Position numbers and translations under genes: made by a program
Part shown: piece after piece, positions 9,846 through 19,447 of the stretch
Position numbering within the stretch: the first letter of the stretch is position 1
How the letters are laid out: the number at the start of each line of letters is the position of its first letter
NCBI GenBank assembly: GCA_026225255.1
Contig: JAMFSJ010000029.1
Coordinates: 1-64,000, forward strand
Direction of reading: 5' to 3'
DNA: 64,000 nt
Source of the DNA: Methylacidimicrobium fagopyrum
Lineage (GTDB): Bacteria > Verrucomicrobiota > Verrucomicrobiia > Limisphaerales > UBA11358
Notes under the pieces: model-generated
The model's database searches: none
What the model saw: the letters and a program-made list of their open reading frames with translations, nothing else
Told to the model about the DNA's origin: nothing

Positions 9846-11369
9846 ATGCGCCCGCTCATCCAAGAAATTCAAACCGCGCACACGCCCGAATCGCTCGTCG
9901 AGAATTTGCGCGGCGCGGCGGGCGTGGTTTTGTTGCGGAGCGCGTTGTTTGATTCACGGCAAGCGCGCTATTCTTTGGTCGCGGCCAAACCGTTTTTGAC
10001 CTTCCGTTCCTTCGGCTCCCGCTGCGAAGTTTTTAACGCTCAACTTTCAACGGATAACGCTCAACTTCAGTTCGGTAACCCCTGGCATTTGCTCGACGCG
10101 CTCATGTCACGCTACGAATTGCTCGATGAGATTGATTCGCCTTTTCCGCTCGGCGGCGCGTTTGGCTATTGGGGTTACGACCTGAAAAATTTCACCGAAC
10201 CCAAGCTTCCGCGCCGCGCCGCCAACGATCTGGAATTGCCTGATTGCCACGTCGGCTTCTACGACAGCCTCGTCGTTTTCGATCATCACCTCGACAAAGT
10301 CAGCCTTATTTCCACGGGCTTAAATGCCGATGGTTCGCGCACGGAATCGCGGGCGAATGAACAATTAAATTTCTGGCAAACCCAACTTTTGATTAATGAT
10401 TTACCGCCGAGATACAAAGACGTAGAGGGAAGCCATTCTCAGCCTCTCAGCGTCTCCGCGGTTAAACCTATTTCAAATTTCAACCGCGCGGATTTCATCG
10501 CCGCCGTTGAACGCGTGCAGCGTTACATCCGGGCCGGGGACATTTATCAAGTTAACCTGTCGCAACGGCTCACGGCGCAAGGCGAATTCTCCGGTTGGGA
10601 ATTATTTCAAAAACTCGCCGCAGTTTCGCCCGCGCCGTTCGCCGCTTTTTTGGATTGCGGCGATTTTGAAATCGCCTCGTCCTCGCCCGAACAATTTATG
10701 CGTCTGAGCGGATCGCATATCGTCACGCGTCCGATCAAAGGCACGCGCCCGCGCGATGCCGACGTCACGCGCGACGCGCAACTCGCCTACGAACTCCAGA
10801 CCAGCGCCAAAGAACTCGCTGAACTCGTGATGATCACCGACCTGTTGCGGAATGATCTTGGCAAAATTTGCGAATACGGTTCGGTGCAAGTTCCGGAACT
10901 TGCCAAGCTCGAAAAATTCGCACAAGTGCAGCACCTCGTCTCCACCGTCGAAGGCCGCTTGCGGCGCGACATCACGCATTTCGCTGCGTTCGCCGCGTGT
11001 TTTCCCGGCGGCAGCATCACCGGTGCGCCGAAATTTCGCGCGATGGAAATCATTGACGAACTCGAACCCATTTCGCGCGGCCCGTATTGCGGCGCGATTG
11101 GCTACCTTGGATTCAATCGCGAAAGCCAGTTGAACATCGCCATCCGCACCGCGATTTGTCAGCACGGCGGCGCGCATTTCAACGTGGGTGCCGGCATCGT
11201 GGCCGATTCCAATCCGGCGGCGGAATACGAAGAAACGCTGGCGAAAGCGCGGGGATTTTTCGCCGCGTTGAATTTGGAAAACGGGAGCACCCGCGTCTCG
11301 CGGGCGACCGCGGGCGGCGCGCCCGAAGCTTCAAAATCAACTATTTCCGCAGCGGCGAAAATAATTTAG
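9846..11369 (+). CDS. pabB: Aminodeoxychorismate synthase component I (anthranilate synthase-like)
   Basis: YIRAGDIYQVNLSQRL...IKGTRPRD...ELVMITDLLRNDLGKICEYGSV...GGSITGAPKFRAMEIIDELE. ATG at 9846. Confidence 0.88.
   Translation: MRPLIQEIQTAHTPESLVENLRGAAGVVLLRSALFDSRQARYSLVAAKPFLTFRSFGSRCEVFNAQLSTDNAQLQFGNPWHLLDALMSRYELLDEIDSPFPLGGAFGYWGYDLKNFTEPKLPRRAANDLELPDCHVGFYDSLVVFDHHLDKVSLISTGLNADGSRTESRANEQLNFWQTQLLINDLPPRYKDVEGSHSQPLSVSAVKPISNFNRADFIAAVERVQRYIRAGDIYQVNLSQRLTAQGEFSGWELFQKLAAVSPAPFAAFLDCGDFEIASSSPEQFMRLSGSHIVTRPIKGTRPRDADVTRDAQLAYELQTSAKELAELVMITDLLRNDLGKICEYGSVQVPELAKLEKFAQVQHLVSTVEGRLRRDITHFAAFAACFPGGSITGAPKFRAMEIIDELEPISRGPYCGAIGYLGFNRESQLNIAIRTAICQHGGAHFNVGAGIVADSNPAAEYEETLAKARGFFAALNLENGSTRVSRATAGGAPEASKSTISAAAKII
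10401..10467. repeat. MITE-like palindromic element inside pabB
   Basis: Ends TTACCGCCGAGATACAAAGACG and CTCAGCGTCTCCGCGGTTAAA are imperfect inverted repeats; reading frame continues through (LPPRYKDVEGSHSQPLSVSAVKP). Confidence 0.65.
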
Positions 11370-11518
11370 GGAACGAGGTTTTGGGCGCGCCGTCAAAAGC
11401 CGCCCGCCCGCGGCCTGCACTCCTTACTTTTGCAGGTTTGAAGTTTGGAACTTCTAGGGACGCTGGGAGCTTTTCGCTGCTTCTTTGCGTGCGCAATAAA
11501 TGCGGTTATGGTATCCGT

Positions 11519-13897
11519 ATGTCGTTGATGAAGACGCCCGCTAAATCCGATCAGCACCACGCTGAAAATGAGCAATGCCTCGCGCGTTCCGTCGCGGATA
11601 CGTTGGCCGAAGAGCCGACGCTTGAAGCGGTGACGATTGATCCGTCGCACCAAAAAATTTCCGTCGCCACGCTGGGCCGCACCGATGTGGACAAACTCGC
11701 CGCGCGGCTCACGAATAAATTTCATTCCGCGCAAACCGGTGAACTCAATCATGCCTGCTCACTCTTGAGCGGCAAAAGCGATTGTGGCATCTGCGGTTCG
11801 CCGCTGTCGGCCATTGAACGCAAAAAAATCACCATCCAACAAGACGGCGACGCGACGACCATTGCCCGCGTGACGTGTCCGACGGCGCCAAAATTTTGGC
11901 GTTGGAGCGAAATTCCTTTTCCCAAAATCGTCCCGCGCGAAATCGAAATCCACGATGACGAGCATCACGCGGACGAATGGAAACTGCAGATCGTCGCCGC
12001 GATTCTCTGTGGCGTATTTGGCTTGCTGGCGGCCTTTGTGTTGCCCGCGCCTTACGCGGTGGCCGGCTTTGTCGCCGCGTATTTGGCCGGTGGATTTTAT
12101 CCGGCGGAAGAAGTCTGGGAACGCTTGCAGCAACGCGCGATCGACGTGCATTTTCTCATGCTCGCGGTCGCGGTGGGTGCGGCGTGCATCGGCGCGTGGG
12201 CGGAAGGCGCGATGCTGCTGTTTCTCTTTTCCTTGTCCGGCGCCTTGGAACATTACGCGCTGGGCCGGACGCAAAAAGAAATTCGTTCGCTCTTCCACGA
12301 TGCGCCGAAAACGGCCACGGTGCTGGATGGTCAAAAGCGCGAACGCGAAGTGCCGGTGGAAAATTTGCGTCCCGGTATGACGTTGCTCATCAAGCCCGGT
12401 GCGCAATTTCCGGTGGATGCGGAAATCACCCAAGGCGCGACCGCGGCCGACGAATCCAATCTGACCGGTGAAGCCGCGCCCGTGGAAAAAGCCATCGGCG
12501 ATACCGCGCTCGCGGGCACGATCAATCTGTGGGGCGCCGTCGAAGTGCTGGTGACGAAGCCCGCCGCGGAAAGTTCACTGCAAAAAATCATCACGCTCAT
12601 CCGCGAAGCGCAACAGCAAAAAGCGCCCGCGCAACAATTCACCGATAAATTCAGTGCTGGCTACACTTACTTCGTGCTCGGCCTCGCGCTCGCGATGTTT
12701 TTTGTCTGGTGGCTGGGCTTTCACCTGGCGCCGTTTACATCCACGGTGGCGTCGCACAGCGCGTTTTATCGCGCGATGACGCTGCTCGTCGTGTCGTCAC
12801 CGTGCGCGCTGGTGCTTTCAATTCCCTCGGCGGTTTTGGCGGCCATTGCGTTTGGCGCGCGTCACGGGATTTTATTTCGCGGCGGCGCGGCGGTGGAAAA
12901 ATTGGCGGAAATCAATATCGTTGCCCTCGATAAAACCGGCACGTTGACGACGGGTGAATTGCGCGTGGAAAAAATCGAAAGCTTTCCGCCCGGACGTGAA
13001 AACGAGATCGCGCAGCTGGCTTACTCGCTTGAAAAATTGTCCACGCATCCGCTCGCCCGCGCCATCACGCGTCACGGCAAACAGCAAGGATTGACGCCCG
13101 TGGCGTTTGAACAATTTGAATCTGTCACCGGCCATGGTTTGCGCGCGAAGCAGGCGGGCATGGAAGTGTTGCTCGGTAAACGCGAGTGGATTGCGGAACG
13201 CCGATCGTCTGATCAGGCGGTTTCAATTCATGCAACCGACCATCCTAAATCCGAATCGCCACTGGCAGATCAGGCGATCGGCGCTTCGACGGCGAATACG
13301 TCCGAAGTCTGGATCGCGCGGGGCGATTTACTCGGGCGAATTGTTTTGCGCGATGACATTCGCCCGCAAGCCCGCGCGGTTATTGACGAATTGCACGGTG
13401 AAAAATTAAAGACGGTCGTGTTGACCGGTGACCGCCAATCTGCGGCCGAATATTTACGCGCCGAATTGCCACTCGACGACGTTCGTGCCGGACTAAAACC
13501 GGAAGACAAAGTTGCCGCCATCCGCGAATTGAGCGGGCAGGGGAAACGAGTGGCGATGGTCGGCGACGGCGTGAACGACGCGCCGAGTCTGGCCGCGGCG
13601 CACATTGGCGTCGCGATGGGCGCGCGCGGTTCGGACGCCGCGCTGGAACAAGCGGACGTGGTTTTGATGAACGACCGGTTGGAAAATTTTCTCGCGGCCT
13701 TTCGCCTGAGCCAGCGCGCACGTTCCATCATCCGGCAAAATCTCGTCATTTCGCTCGGCACGGTGGTGGTGCTGGTGGGGTTGGCGTTGTTCGGGAAAAT
13801 CCCGCTGACGCTCGGCGTTGTCGGTCACGAAGGCAGCACGGTGGTCGTGGTGATGAACAGTTTGCGATTGTTGTTTGGGCGGGCAAAAAAGCTTTAG
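11519..13897 (+). CDS. P1B-type heavy-metal-transporting ATPase (SPC motif, P1B-4-like)
   Basis: TGE loop, VSSPCALVLSIPSAVLAAIAFGARHGILFRGG, DKTGTLTTG, GDGVNDAPSLAAAHIGVAMG, HEGSTVVVVMNSLRLL. Start set to ATG 11519; the longer ORF upstream overlaps pabB and is spurious. Confidence 0.9.
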   Translation: MSLMKTPAKSDQHHAENEQCLARSVADTLAEEPTLEAVTIDPSHQKISVATLGRTDVDKLAARLTNKFHSAQTGELNHACSLLSGKSDCGICGSPLSAIERKKITIQQDGDATTIARVTCPTAPKFWRWSEIPFPKIVPREIEIHDDEHHADEWKLQIVAAILCGVFGLLAAFVLPAPYAVAGFVAAYLAGGFYPAEEVWERLQQRAIDVHFLMLAVAVGAACIGAWAEGAMLLFLFSLSGALEHYALGRTQKEIRSLFHDAPKTATVLDGQKREREVPVENLRPGMTLLIKPGAQFPVDAEITQGATAADESNLTGEAAPVEKAIGDTALAGTINLWGAVEVLVTKPAAESSLQKIITLIREAQQQKAPAQQFTDKFSAGYTYFVLGLALAMFFVWWLGFHLAPFTSTVASHSAFYRAMTLLVVSSPCALVLSIPSAVLAAIAFGARHGILFRGGAAVEKLAEINIVALDKTGTLTTGELRVEKIESFPPGRENEIAQLAYSLEKLSTHPLARAITRHGKQQGLTPVAFEQFESVTGHGLRAKQAGMEVLLGKREWIAERRSSDQAVSIHATDHPKSESPLADQAIGASTANTSEVWIARGDLLGRIVLRDDIRPQARAVIDELHGEKLKTVVLTGDRQSAAEYLRAELPLDDVRAGLKPEDKVAAIRELSGQGKRVAMVGDGVNDAPSLAAAHIGVAMGARGSDAALEQADVVLMNDRLENFLAAFRLSQRARSIIRQNLVISLGTVVVLVGLALFGKIPLTLGVVGHEGSTVVVVMNSLRLLFGRAKKL
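13200..13284. repeat. REPIN-like palindromic element inside the P-type ATPase gene
   Basis: GCCGATCGtCTGATCaG near 13200 inverted against CtGATCAGgCGATCGGC near 13266-13284; reading frame uninterrupted. Confidence 0.65.
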
Positions 13898-13963
13898 ACC
13901 AAATCAACAAAATTTGCAGAATTGGCTTTTTCAAATCCGCTAAATCCTGTAAATCCTGTCGGC

Positions 13964-14431
13964 ATGAAGGAGAAATTTATGCGGGAGGCCATTCGGCTTT
14001 CGCTTTCAAAAATGCGGGGAGGTTGCGGCGGGCCGTTTGGGGCGGTCGTCGTGCGCAAAGGGAAAATTATTGGGCGCGGTTGGAATCAAGTCACGTCCAC
14101 GAACGATCCGACGGCGCACGCGGAAGTCACCGCCATTCGCGCCGCGTGTCAAAAACTCAAAACCTTCCAGCTGGATGACTGCGAACTTTACACCAGTTGC
14201 GAGCCGTGTCCGATGTGTCTTTCCGCGATTTATTGGGCGCGTTTTCAAAAAGTGTATTACGCCAACACGCGCAAGGACGCGGCGAAAATCGAATTCGATG
14301 ACGATTTGATCTACCGCGAAGTGGCGCAACCGATTTCCCAGCGGTTGATTCCGATGAAACAGTTATTGCGCGTTGAAGCGTTGAAGGTTTTTACGGAATG
14401 GAAAAACAAGCCGGATAAAGTTCGTTACTGA
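13964..14431 (+). CDS. Nucleoside deaminase (guanine deaminase/CMP-dCMP deaminase family)
   Basis: TAHAEVTAIRAACQ (HAE) and CEPCPMCLSAIYWARFQKVYYANTRKDAAKIEFDD. Confidence 0.87.
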   Translation: MKEKFMREAIRLSLSKMRGGCGGPFGAVVVRKGKIIGRGWNQVTSTNDPTAHAEVTAIRAACQKLKTFQLDDCELYTSCEPCPMCLSAIYWARFQKVYYANTRKDAAKIEFDDDLIYREVAQPISQRLIPMKQLLRVEALKVFTEWKNKPDKVRY

Positions 14432-14464
14432 ATCAAATACCATTATTGACTGATCTCCCAACGT

Positions 14465-15115
14465 TTACAGTAATTCTGGTTGGATCATCATCGGCGCGAG
14501 TAAATGGGCGCCTTCGTTGTTGGCGTCGTTCAACGTTTTTTGAACCGGGCGGAAATTTAATTCGGCTTTATCGGGATGTTGTATCACCAAGGGATACATG
14601 TCATCGCCCAACCACAAACTGTAATGCGCGGGCTGAACGATGAGCGGCATACGGTTGTGAAAACGGGCCACTGACAAGTTGGGAGCAGTTGTCAAAATCA
14701 AACATTTGCGCTCAATGATTTCAACCCCCGCCAGCTTGGAAGCGGATTCGTAAAATAAACCCGCCACGCAAAACGGCTCGTCTTTGGGCTTCGAGAACCG
14801 GATGGGCGTTTTGTTTTTCCCGCCGCCGGTAAATTCATAAAACCCATCGGCTGGGATCAAGCAACGGTTGCCGATATATTTTTTGAAAGCGGGTTTGGTT
14901 TGAATCGTTTCCGTCGAGGCTTGGGATAAAATGGGTTTGCCGGGCCAGCCCCAAGTCATTTCCGTCACGGTATATTTGTGCATGGCATCCGGCACGATGA
15001 CGGGAACTTTCTGGCCGGGCGCGATGTTGTAGCGTGCGTCAATATCAATGATGAGTTCATGCCCACCGATCAAAATTTTGAGGTCCTCTTTCGTCAGCGA
15101 ATATCTGGCGCACAT
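14465..15115 (-). CDS. SOS response-associated peptidase (SRAP/YedK/HMCES family)
   Basis: MCARYSLT N-terminus with Cys2; RCLIPADGFYEF; TTAPN...HNRMPLIV. Confidence 0.92.
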   Translation of the reverse strand: MCARYSLTKEDLKILIGGHELIIDIDARYNIAPGQKVPVIVPDAMHKYTVTEMTWGWPGKPILSQASTETIQTKPAFKKYIGNRCLIPADGFYEFTGGGKNKTPIRFSKPKDEPFCVAGLFYESASKLAGVEIIERKCLILTTAPNLSVARFHNRMPLIVQPAHYSLWLGDDMYPLVIQHPDKAELNFRPVQKTLNDANNEGAHLLAPMMIQPELL

Positions 15116-15302
15116 GGTTTGAACGTAAGCGTTTTGCTTTCAACGGTCAATGATTCGGGGTTTTCAAACCAGATGTTTTGATTTGGCAACGGCTACTTTT
15201 GAAAATGTCCACGGCGAGATTCCTCCGGCATAATCACGCTCTCATTGGCGCGATCTGTCTCGCCGATCAAAGCCGCGACCGGTTGCCGCCCTCCCCAGCA
15301 GA

Positions 15303-16580
15303 TTACTTCTTTTTCGTGGCCAACGCTTTTTCAATGGCCGGGCTGAGGGCTTCGCCGCGAATACTATTATCGGCGAGAATGATGCCGGTGTCGCCATCGA
15401 CCAAGAGCGCGTGCGGAATGGCGTGAATGCCATAAATTTTGGCGATCGTGGAGTCCCAAAATTTACCTTCATAAATTTGCGGCCAGGTCATTTCTTTGTG
15501 CTCCATGACTTTATTGATTTGAGCGGTGGCATCTTCCTTATCCAAAGTGACGCCGAGAATTTCAAATCCCTGATTGTGATATTTGGCGTAATTGGTCACG
15601 ACGTTCGGAACTTCGCCCATGCACGGGCCGCACCAAGTCGCCCAAAAATCGACCATCACAATTTTGCCTTTGTAATCGGCAGGAAAATTGACCGTCTTGC
15701 CGTCCATCAGCGTGGCGGTGAAAACGGGGGCTTTTTTGCCGGGCGTCAAATCAGGACCGGCCACGGCCACGACTTTTTTAACCACCGGTGAGGTGGCCGG
15801 GGTCATTTCAAAACTTCCCGCCGCCGTCAAGTTGGTGACGACCCACCATTTACCGTCGATTTCGACCGGGCGGTTGGCGAGAAAAACTTTGCCGCGTTTG
15901 TTGGTGTTGGTCACGTTGAGCCAGCAAAGGGGAATATCCATTTTTTCGCCAACACTGGAAAATTGACCGCTGCCGGTATTATCGGTGATCGCTGCTTTCA
16001 CGATATGTCCGTCCAGATTGATTTCGCCCGTCACCCCAAAACCGGTGTGATAGAAAAGGACTCTCGGGGAGCCATCCGCCGCGTCGGTTTTGCCGGGGCG
16101 CGAGAGATAAAATTCCAACTCGCCGCGTTTGCCGTCCGCCGTCACTTGCACGGTGGCGCGGCAGGAATAATTCGTGGTGGTCATCGATCCATCCGCGTTT
16201 TCCCGCGTGGTGCTGATCCAGTCGTGCCTTTCGTCCGGGGCGAGCGTGCCGTCGCCATTGCCATCCACATATAATGTGGCGGGCGCTCCCTCTTTCATCA
16301 CCAGCAAGAGAGCGTGTTTTACTACGGACAGCCCGATGCCAGTTTTGAACGTGCCCATGATTGCGTTGGTCGCGTCGTCGGGGATTTGTTTCAGCGACTT
16401 CGGTTGTTGACGGGAAATGTCAATCGACAGCGGACGCGAAGCCCCCACCGTTTTATCCAAGCCGGATTCAACCCAGGTCGGTGTGAAGCCTTGGGCGTGC
16501 GCGGTCGCAGTAACAAGGGTCAGGGCGCAAACCGAAGCGGCCAAGCGGGCGGATAATCTGGTGAATAGATTTTTATTCAT
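15303..16580 (-). CDS. Secreted TlpA/thioredoxin-like protein
   Basis: Signal peptide; C-terminal VDFWATWCGPCMGEVPNVVTNY...IPHALLVDGDTG. Confidence 0.85.
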   Translation of the reverse strand: MNKNLFTRLSARLAASVCALTLVTATAHAQGFTPTWVESGLDKTVGASRPLSIDISRQQPKSLKQIPDDATNAIMGTFKTGIGLSVVKHALLLVMKEGAPATLYVDGNGDGTLAPDERHDWISTTRENADGSMTTTNYSCRATVQVTADGKRGELEFYLSRPGKTDAADGSPRVLFYHTGFGVTGEINLDGHIVKAAITDNTGSGQFSSVGEKMDIPLCWLNVTNTNKRGKVFLANRPVEIDGKWWVVTNLTAAGSFEMTPATSPVVKKVVAVAGPDLTPGKKAPVFTATLMDGKTVNFPADYKGKIVMVDFWATWCGPCMGEVPNVVTNYAKYHNQGFEILGVTLDKEDATAQINKVMEHKEMTWPQIYEGKFWDSTIAKIYGIHAIPHALLVDGDTGIILADNSIRGEALSPAIEKALATKKK

Positions 16581-16900
16581 GGGATCAAATGAATCTGTTT
16601 TTAATTTTCTAACTCCAGCCTAATAAATAATTTTACCGTTGCAAATCACATGTTTTGGGGGGCGCTGTGGATCATGCGATTAGGCTGCGGCTTGATGTCA
16701 GGAGATGGTTCCGCCAGTCAGGTCAGCACCCGCCCGCTTGATTTTCCAGCGGGTGATCCACGCTCATTTTCGCTGATAAAAACTTTGGTGAGTGACTATT
16801 TTCAGCTCGTTCACGCCGCCTTCATCCCAACCCGCTCGCCTCCGCAGGGCGATGGTTCAACGCGTCCGGCATTTGGAATCTATTTGACGGCAAGTGAGAT

Positions 16901-16976
16901 TGGTGGGCCCGCCCGGACTTGAACCGGGAACCAAAGCATTATGAGTGCTCTGCTCTAACCATTGAGCTACAGGCCC
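16901..16976 (-). tRNA. tRNA with CAT anticodon; tRNA-Ile2 (lysidine type) favoured over elongator Met
   Basis: Cloverleaf on the minus strand: GGGCCTG acceptor, GCTC..GAGC D-arm, GAGCA-CTCATAA-TGCTT anticodon arm, CCCGG-TTCAAGT-CCGGG T-arm, encoded CCA. Confidence 0.9.
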
Positions 16977-17211
16977 GTGTCGGGGCATGTTTGCAGAAGC
17001 GACGGTGACTTTCAATAACAGAACCGAATCACAACCGCAAAAGAGCGGAAAAAATTTCACCGCGCTGGGGGTTCTTTTGTGGCAAAAATTCGCGAACAAG
17101 GCCATGAAGAAAAACAGTTTATACGCCAAACCTTTTTCCTTCGCGCCGAGGCTTTGAATTCCTGCCGAATTGAAACTTGCAACTTGGAACCTGAAACTTG
17201 AAACTGCGTTC

Positions 17212-18264
17212 ATGCGTTTCATCGGCAATGTTATTGAGAAGTTGCAGCGCCATCCCAAGCGGGTGGTTTTTCCGGAAGGCGAAGAACCGCGCATCCTGCA
17301 GGCCGCGCGGCAGTTCAGCGCGCTGCGCCTCGGCGCACCCATCGTGCTGGGCGATCCCGTGAAAATTCGTGCCGTCGCTGAAAAAATCAGTCTGCCGCTC
17401 GATGGCATCCGCATCATCAATCCGGTGGACAGCGAGGATCTCGAAAATTTCACGAAACGTTTTTATTCCCTGCGCCGCGAAAAAGGATTGCGCATGACCG
17501 AGGCGCGCGAGGCGTTGTTGCAGCCGAATTTTTACGGCGCGATGATGCTCGCGATGCATCAGGCAGACGGCTTGATTTCCGGTGCGTCGCACATCACCGG
17601 CAGCGTGTTGCGTCCGTTGTTTCAGATCATCAAGGTCGCGCCCGACATCCACGCGGCGTCCAGTTGCATGGTGATGGAAGTCGAAGACACACGCATCGGC
17701 GAACAAGGCGTTTTGTTCATGGCGGATTGCGGCGTGATTCCCGATCCGAATGTGGATCAACTCGCGGATATCGCGGTTTCAACGGCGCGTCTGGCGCGGC
17801 ATCTCCTCGGCGTGCGTCCGCGCGTGGCGTTGCTCTCGTTTTCAACCAAAGGTAGTGCGTCGCATCCGAGCGTCGGCAAAGTTCAAGCCGCCACCGCGCA
17901 AGCCCGGCACAAGGCCGCGCAATTATTTCTCGAAGCGGATTTCGACGGCGAAATGCAAATCGACGCGGCACTGACGCCGGAAGTGGCGGAACGTAAATTG
18001 CGTGATAGCCAAGTCGCTGGTCGCGCGAACGTGCTCGTTTTTCCCGATCTCAACTCCGGCAACATCGCGAGCAAATTTGTCGGCCTCGTAAGCCGCGCGA
18101 ATTCCTACGGCCAAATTTTGCTCGGCCTAAACCGTCCCGCCGCCGACGTTTCACGCGGATCGAGTGCGCATGATATTCTCGGAGTCGCTGCCATCATTGG
18201 CGTGCAAGCGACAAATTATCAAACGCTGTATCCGGGCGCGGATAAACATCTGCCGGGAGAATGA
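17212..18264 (+). CDS. pta: Phosphate acetyltransferase catalytic domain protein
   Basis: PTA_PTB family: VVFPEGEEPRILQAAR...ADGLISGASHITGSVLRPLFQIIK...VFPDLNSGNIASK...SRGSSAHDI. Confidence 0.9.
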   Translation: MRFIGNVIEKLQRHPKRVVFPEGEEPRILQAARQFSALRLGAPIVLGDPVKIRAVAEKISLPLDGIRIINPVDSEDLENFTKRFYSLRREKGLRMTEAREALLQPNFYGAMMLAMHQADGLISGASHITGSVLRPLFQIIKVAPDIHAASSCMVMEVEDTRIGEQGVLFMADCGVIPDPNVDQLADIAVSTARLARHLLGVRPRVALLSFSTKGSASHPSVGKVQAATAQARHKAAQLFLEADFDGEMQIDAALTPEVAERKLRDSQVAGRANVLVFPDLNSGNIASKFVGLVSRANSYGQILLGLNRPAADVSRGSSAHDILGVAAIIGVQATNYQTLYPGADKHLPGE

Positions 18265-19409
18265 TAAAAACGGGCGCGGATCAACTGGAGTTACCCGGAG
18301 ATTTTTCAACTGAAATGAACTCTGCCACACCTCGTGTTTTTATTGCAGCCACGCGTCAAAACGATGGCAAAACGACCACGTCGCTCGGACTCATCGCGGC
18401 ATTGCAAAAGCATTTCCCGCGCGTAGGTTACATCAAGCCCGTCGGCCAGCGGTTCGTCGAGATTGAGGAGCAAAAAATCGACGAAGACACGGTCTTGATG
18501 GACGCCGTGTATCGCATGGATATTCCGCTCGTGGATATGAGCCCGATCGCGGTCGAGCCGGATTTCACGCGCAAATATCTCCAGGCGGCCAACAACGAGG
18601 CACTCGTCAAAAAAATCCAAAAAGCCTTCGACCGTGTTTCATGGGAAAAAGATTTCGTGCTGTGCGAAGGCAGCGGCCACGCGGGCGTCGGCTCGGTTTT
18701 CGATTTGTCCAATGCGCGGGTTGCAAAAGTTTTGGGCGCGAAAGTCATCATCGTTTCGCAAGGCGGCATCGGCAAACCGATTGATGAGATCTCGCTGAAC
18801 CAGGCATTATTTGAGAAGGAAGGCGTCGAGATCATCGGCGTCATTCTGAACAAGGTGCTCGGTGAAAAAGTGGATTACATCACCGATTTTGCGCGGCGCG
18901 GCCTCAAGCGCAAAGGCCTGGAATTGCTCGGCGTTTTGCCTTACGAACAGATTCTCTCGAACCCGTCGGTGGATTTGATCCGCGAAGAACTCAAAGCCGA
19001 ATTACTCAACGAACCTCCAGAACTGAGCGCGCTGGTGGAGAACGTCGTGGTCGGCGCGATGGGCGCGCAGAACGCGATGCAATTTTTCAAGCGCGGCGTG
19101 TTGCTGATCACGCCCGGTGATCGCGAAGATATTATTCTCGCCGCCGCCGCGATGACGAATCCGCAAAGCGAAGAAAAAATGGCCGGCATCATTTTAACCG
19201 GCGGCCTGCGCCCCAGTGCGGCGGTGCTCAAGGCGATTCAAGCCATGCCGATTCCCGTTCTGCTCGTGCAACCGGATAGTTACGAGGTTGCGTCGAAAGT
19301 GAATAATCTCATCGTCAAAACGCGTCCCAGTGATGCAGGAAAAATTTCACTGATTCGCGATATCGTCGCGAAACATATCAACGTCAAAAAAATCATAGAT
19401 TCACTATAG
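18261..19409 (+). CDS. BioD-like P-loop + DRTGG-type domain protein (Pta N-terminal/regulatory module)
   Basis: AATRQNDGKTTTSLGLIAALQK P-loop region; ITPGDREDIILAAA...GIILTGGLRPS. ATGA overlap with pta. Confidence 0.8.
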   Translation: MIKTGADQLELPGDFSTEMNSATPRVFIAATRQNDGKTTTSLGLIAALQKHFPRVGYIKPVGQRFVEIEEQKIDEDTVLMDAVYRMDIPLVDMSPIAVEPDFTRKYLQAANNEALVKKIQKAFDRVSWEKDFVLCEGSGHAGVGSVFDLSNARVAKVLGAKVIIVSQGGIGKPIDEISLNQALFEKEGVEIIGVILNKVLGEKVDYITDFARRGLKRKGLELLGVLPYEQILSNPSVDLIREELKAELLNEPPELSALVENVVVGAMGAQNAMQFFKRGVLLITPGDREDIILAAAAMTNPQSEEKMAGIILTGGLRPSAAVLKAIQAMPIPVLLVQPDSYEVASKVNNLIVKTRPSDAGKISLIRDIVAKHINVKKIIDSL

Positions 19410-19447
19410 AAATTTTTAGTTTTGAATTTTTAGTTTTTAGTTGCGCC

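Noticed and set aside
11087-11518. N-terminal extension of the P-type ATPase ORF
   Set aside because: Overlaps the pabB 3' end in another frame with low-complexity Arg/Gly-rich translation; real start most likely ATG at 11519.
16640-16870. Possible regulatory RNA upstream of the TlpA-like gene
   Set aside because: Only one modest hairpin (CACCCGC..GCGGGTG) and no recognisable riboswitch motif.
17160-17211. Tandem gaaacttg-type repeats before pta
   Set aside because: Short degenerate intergenic repeat; too small to interpret beyond noting it.
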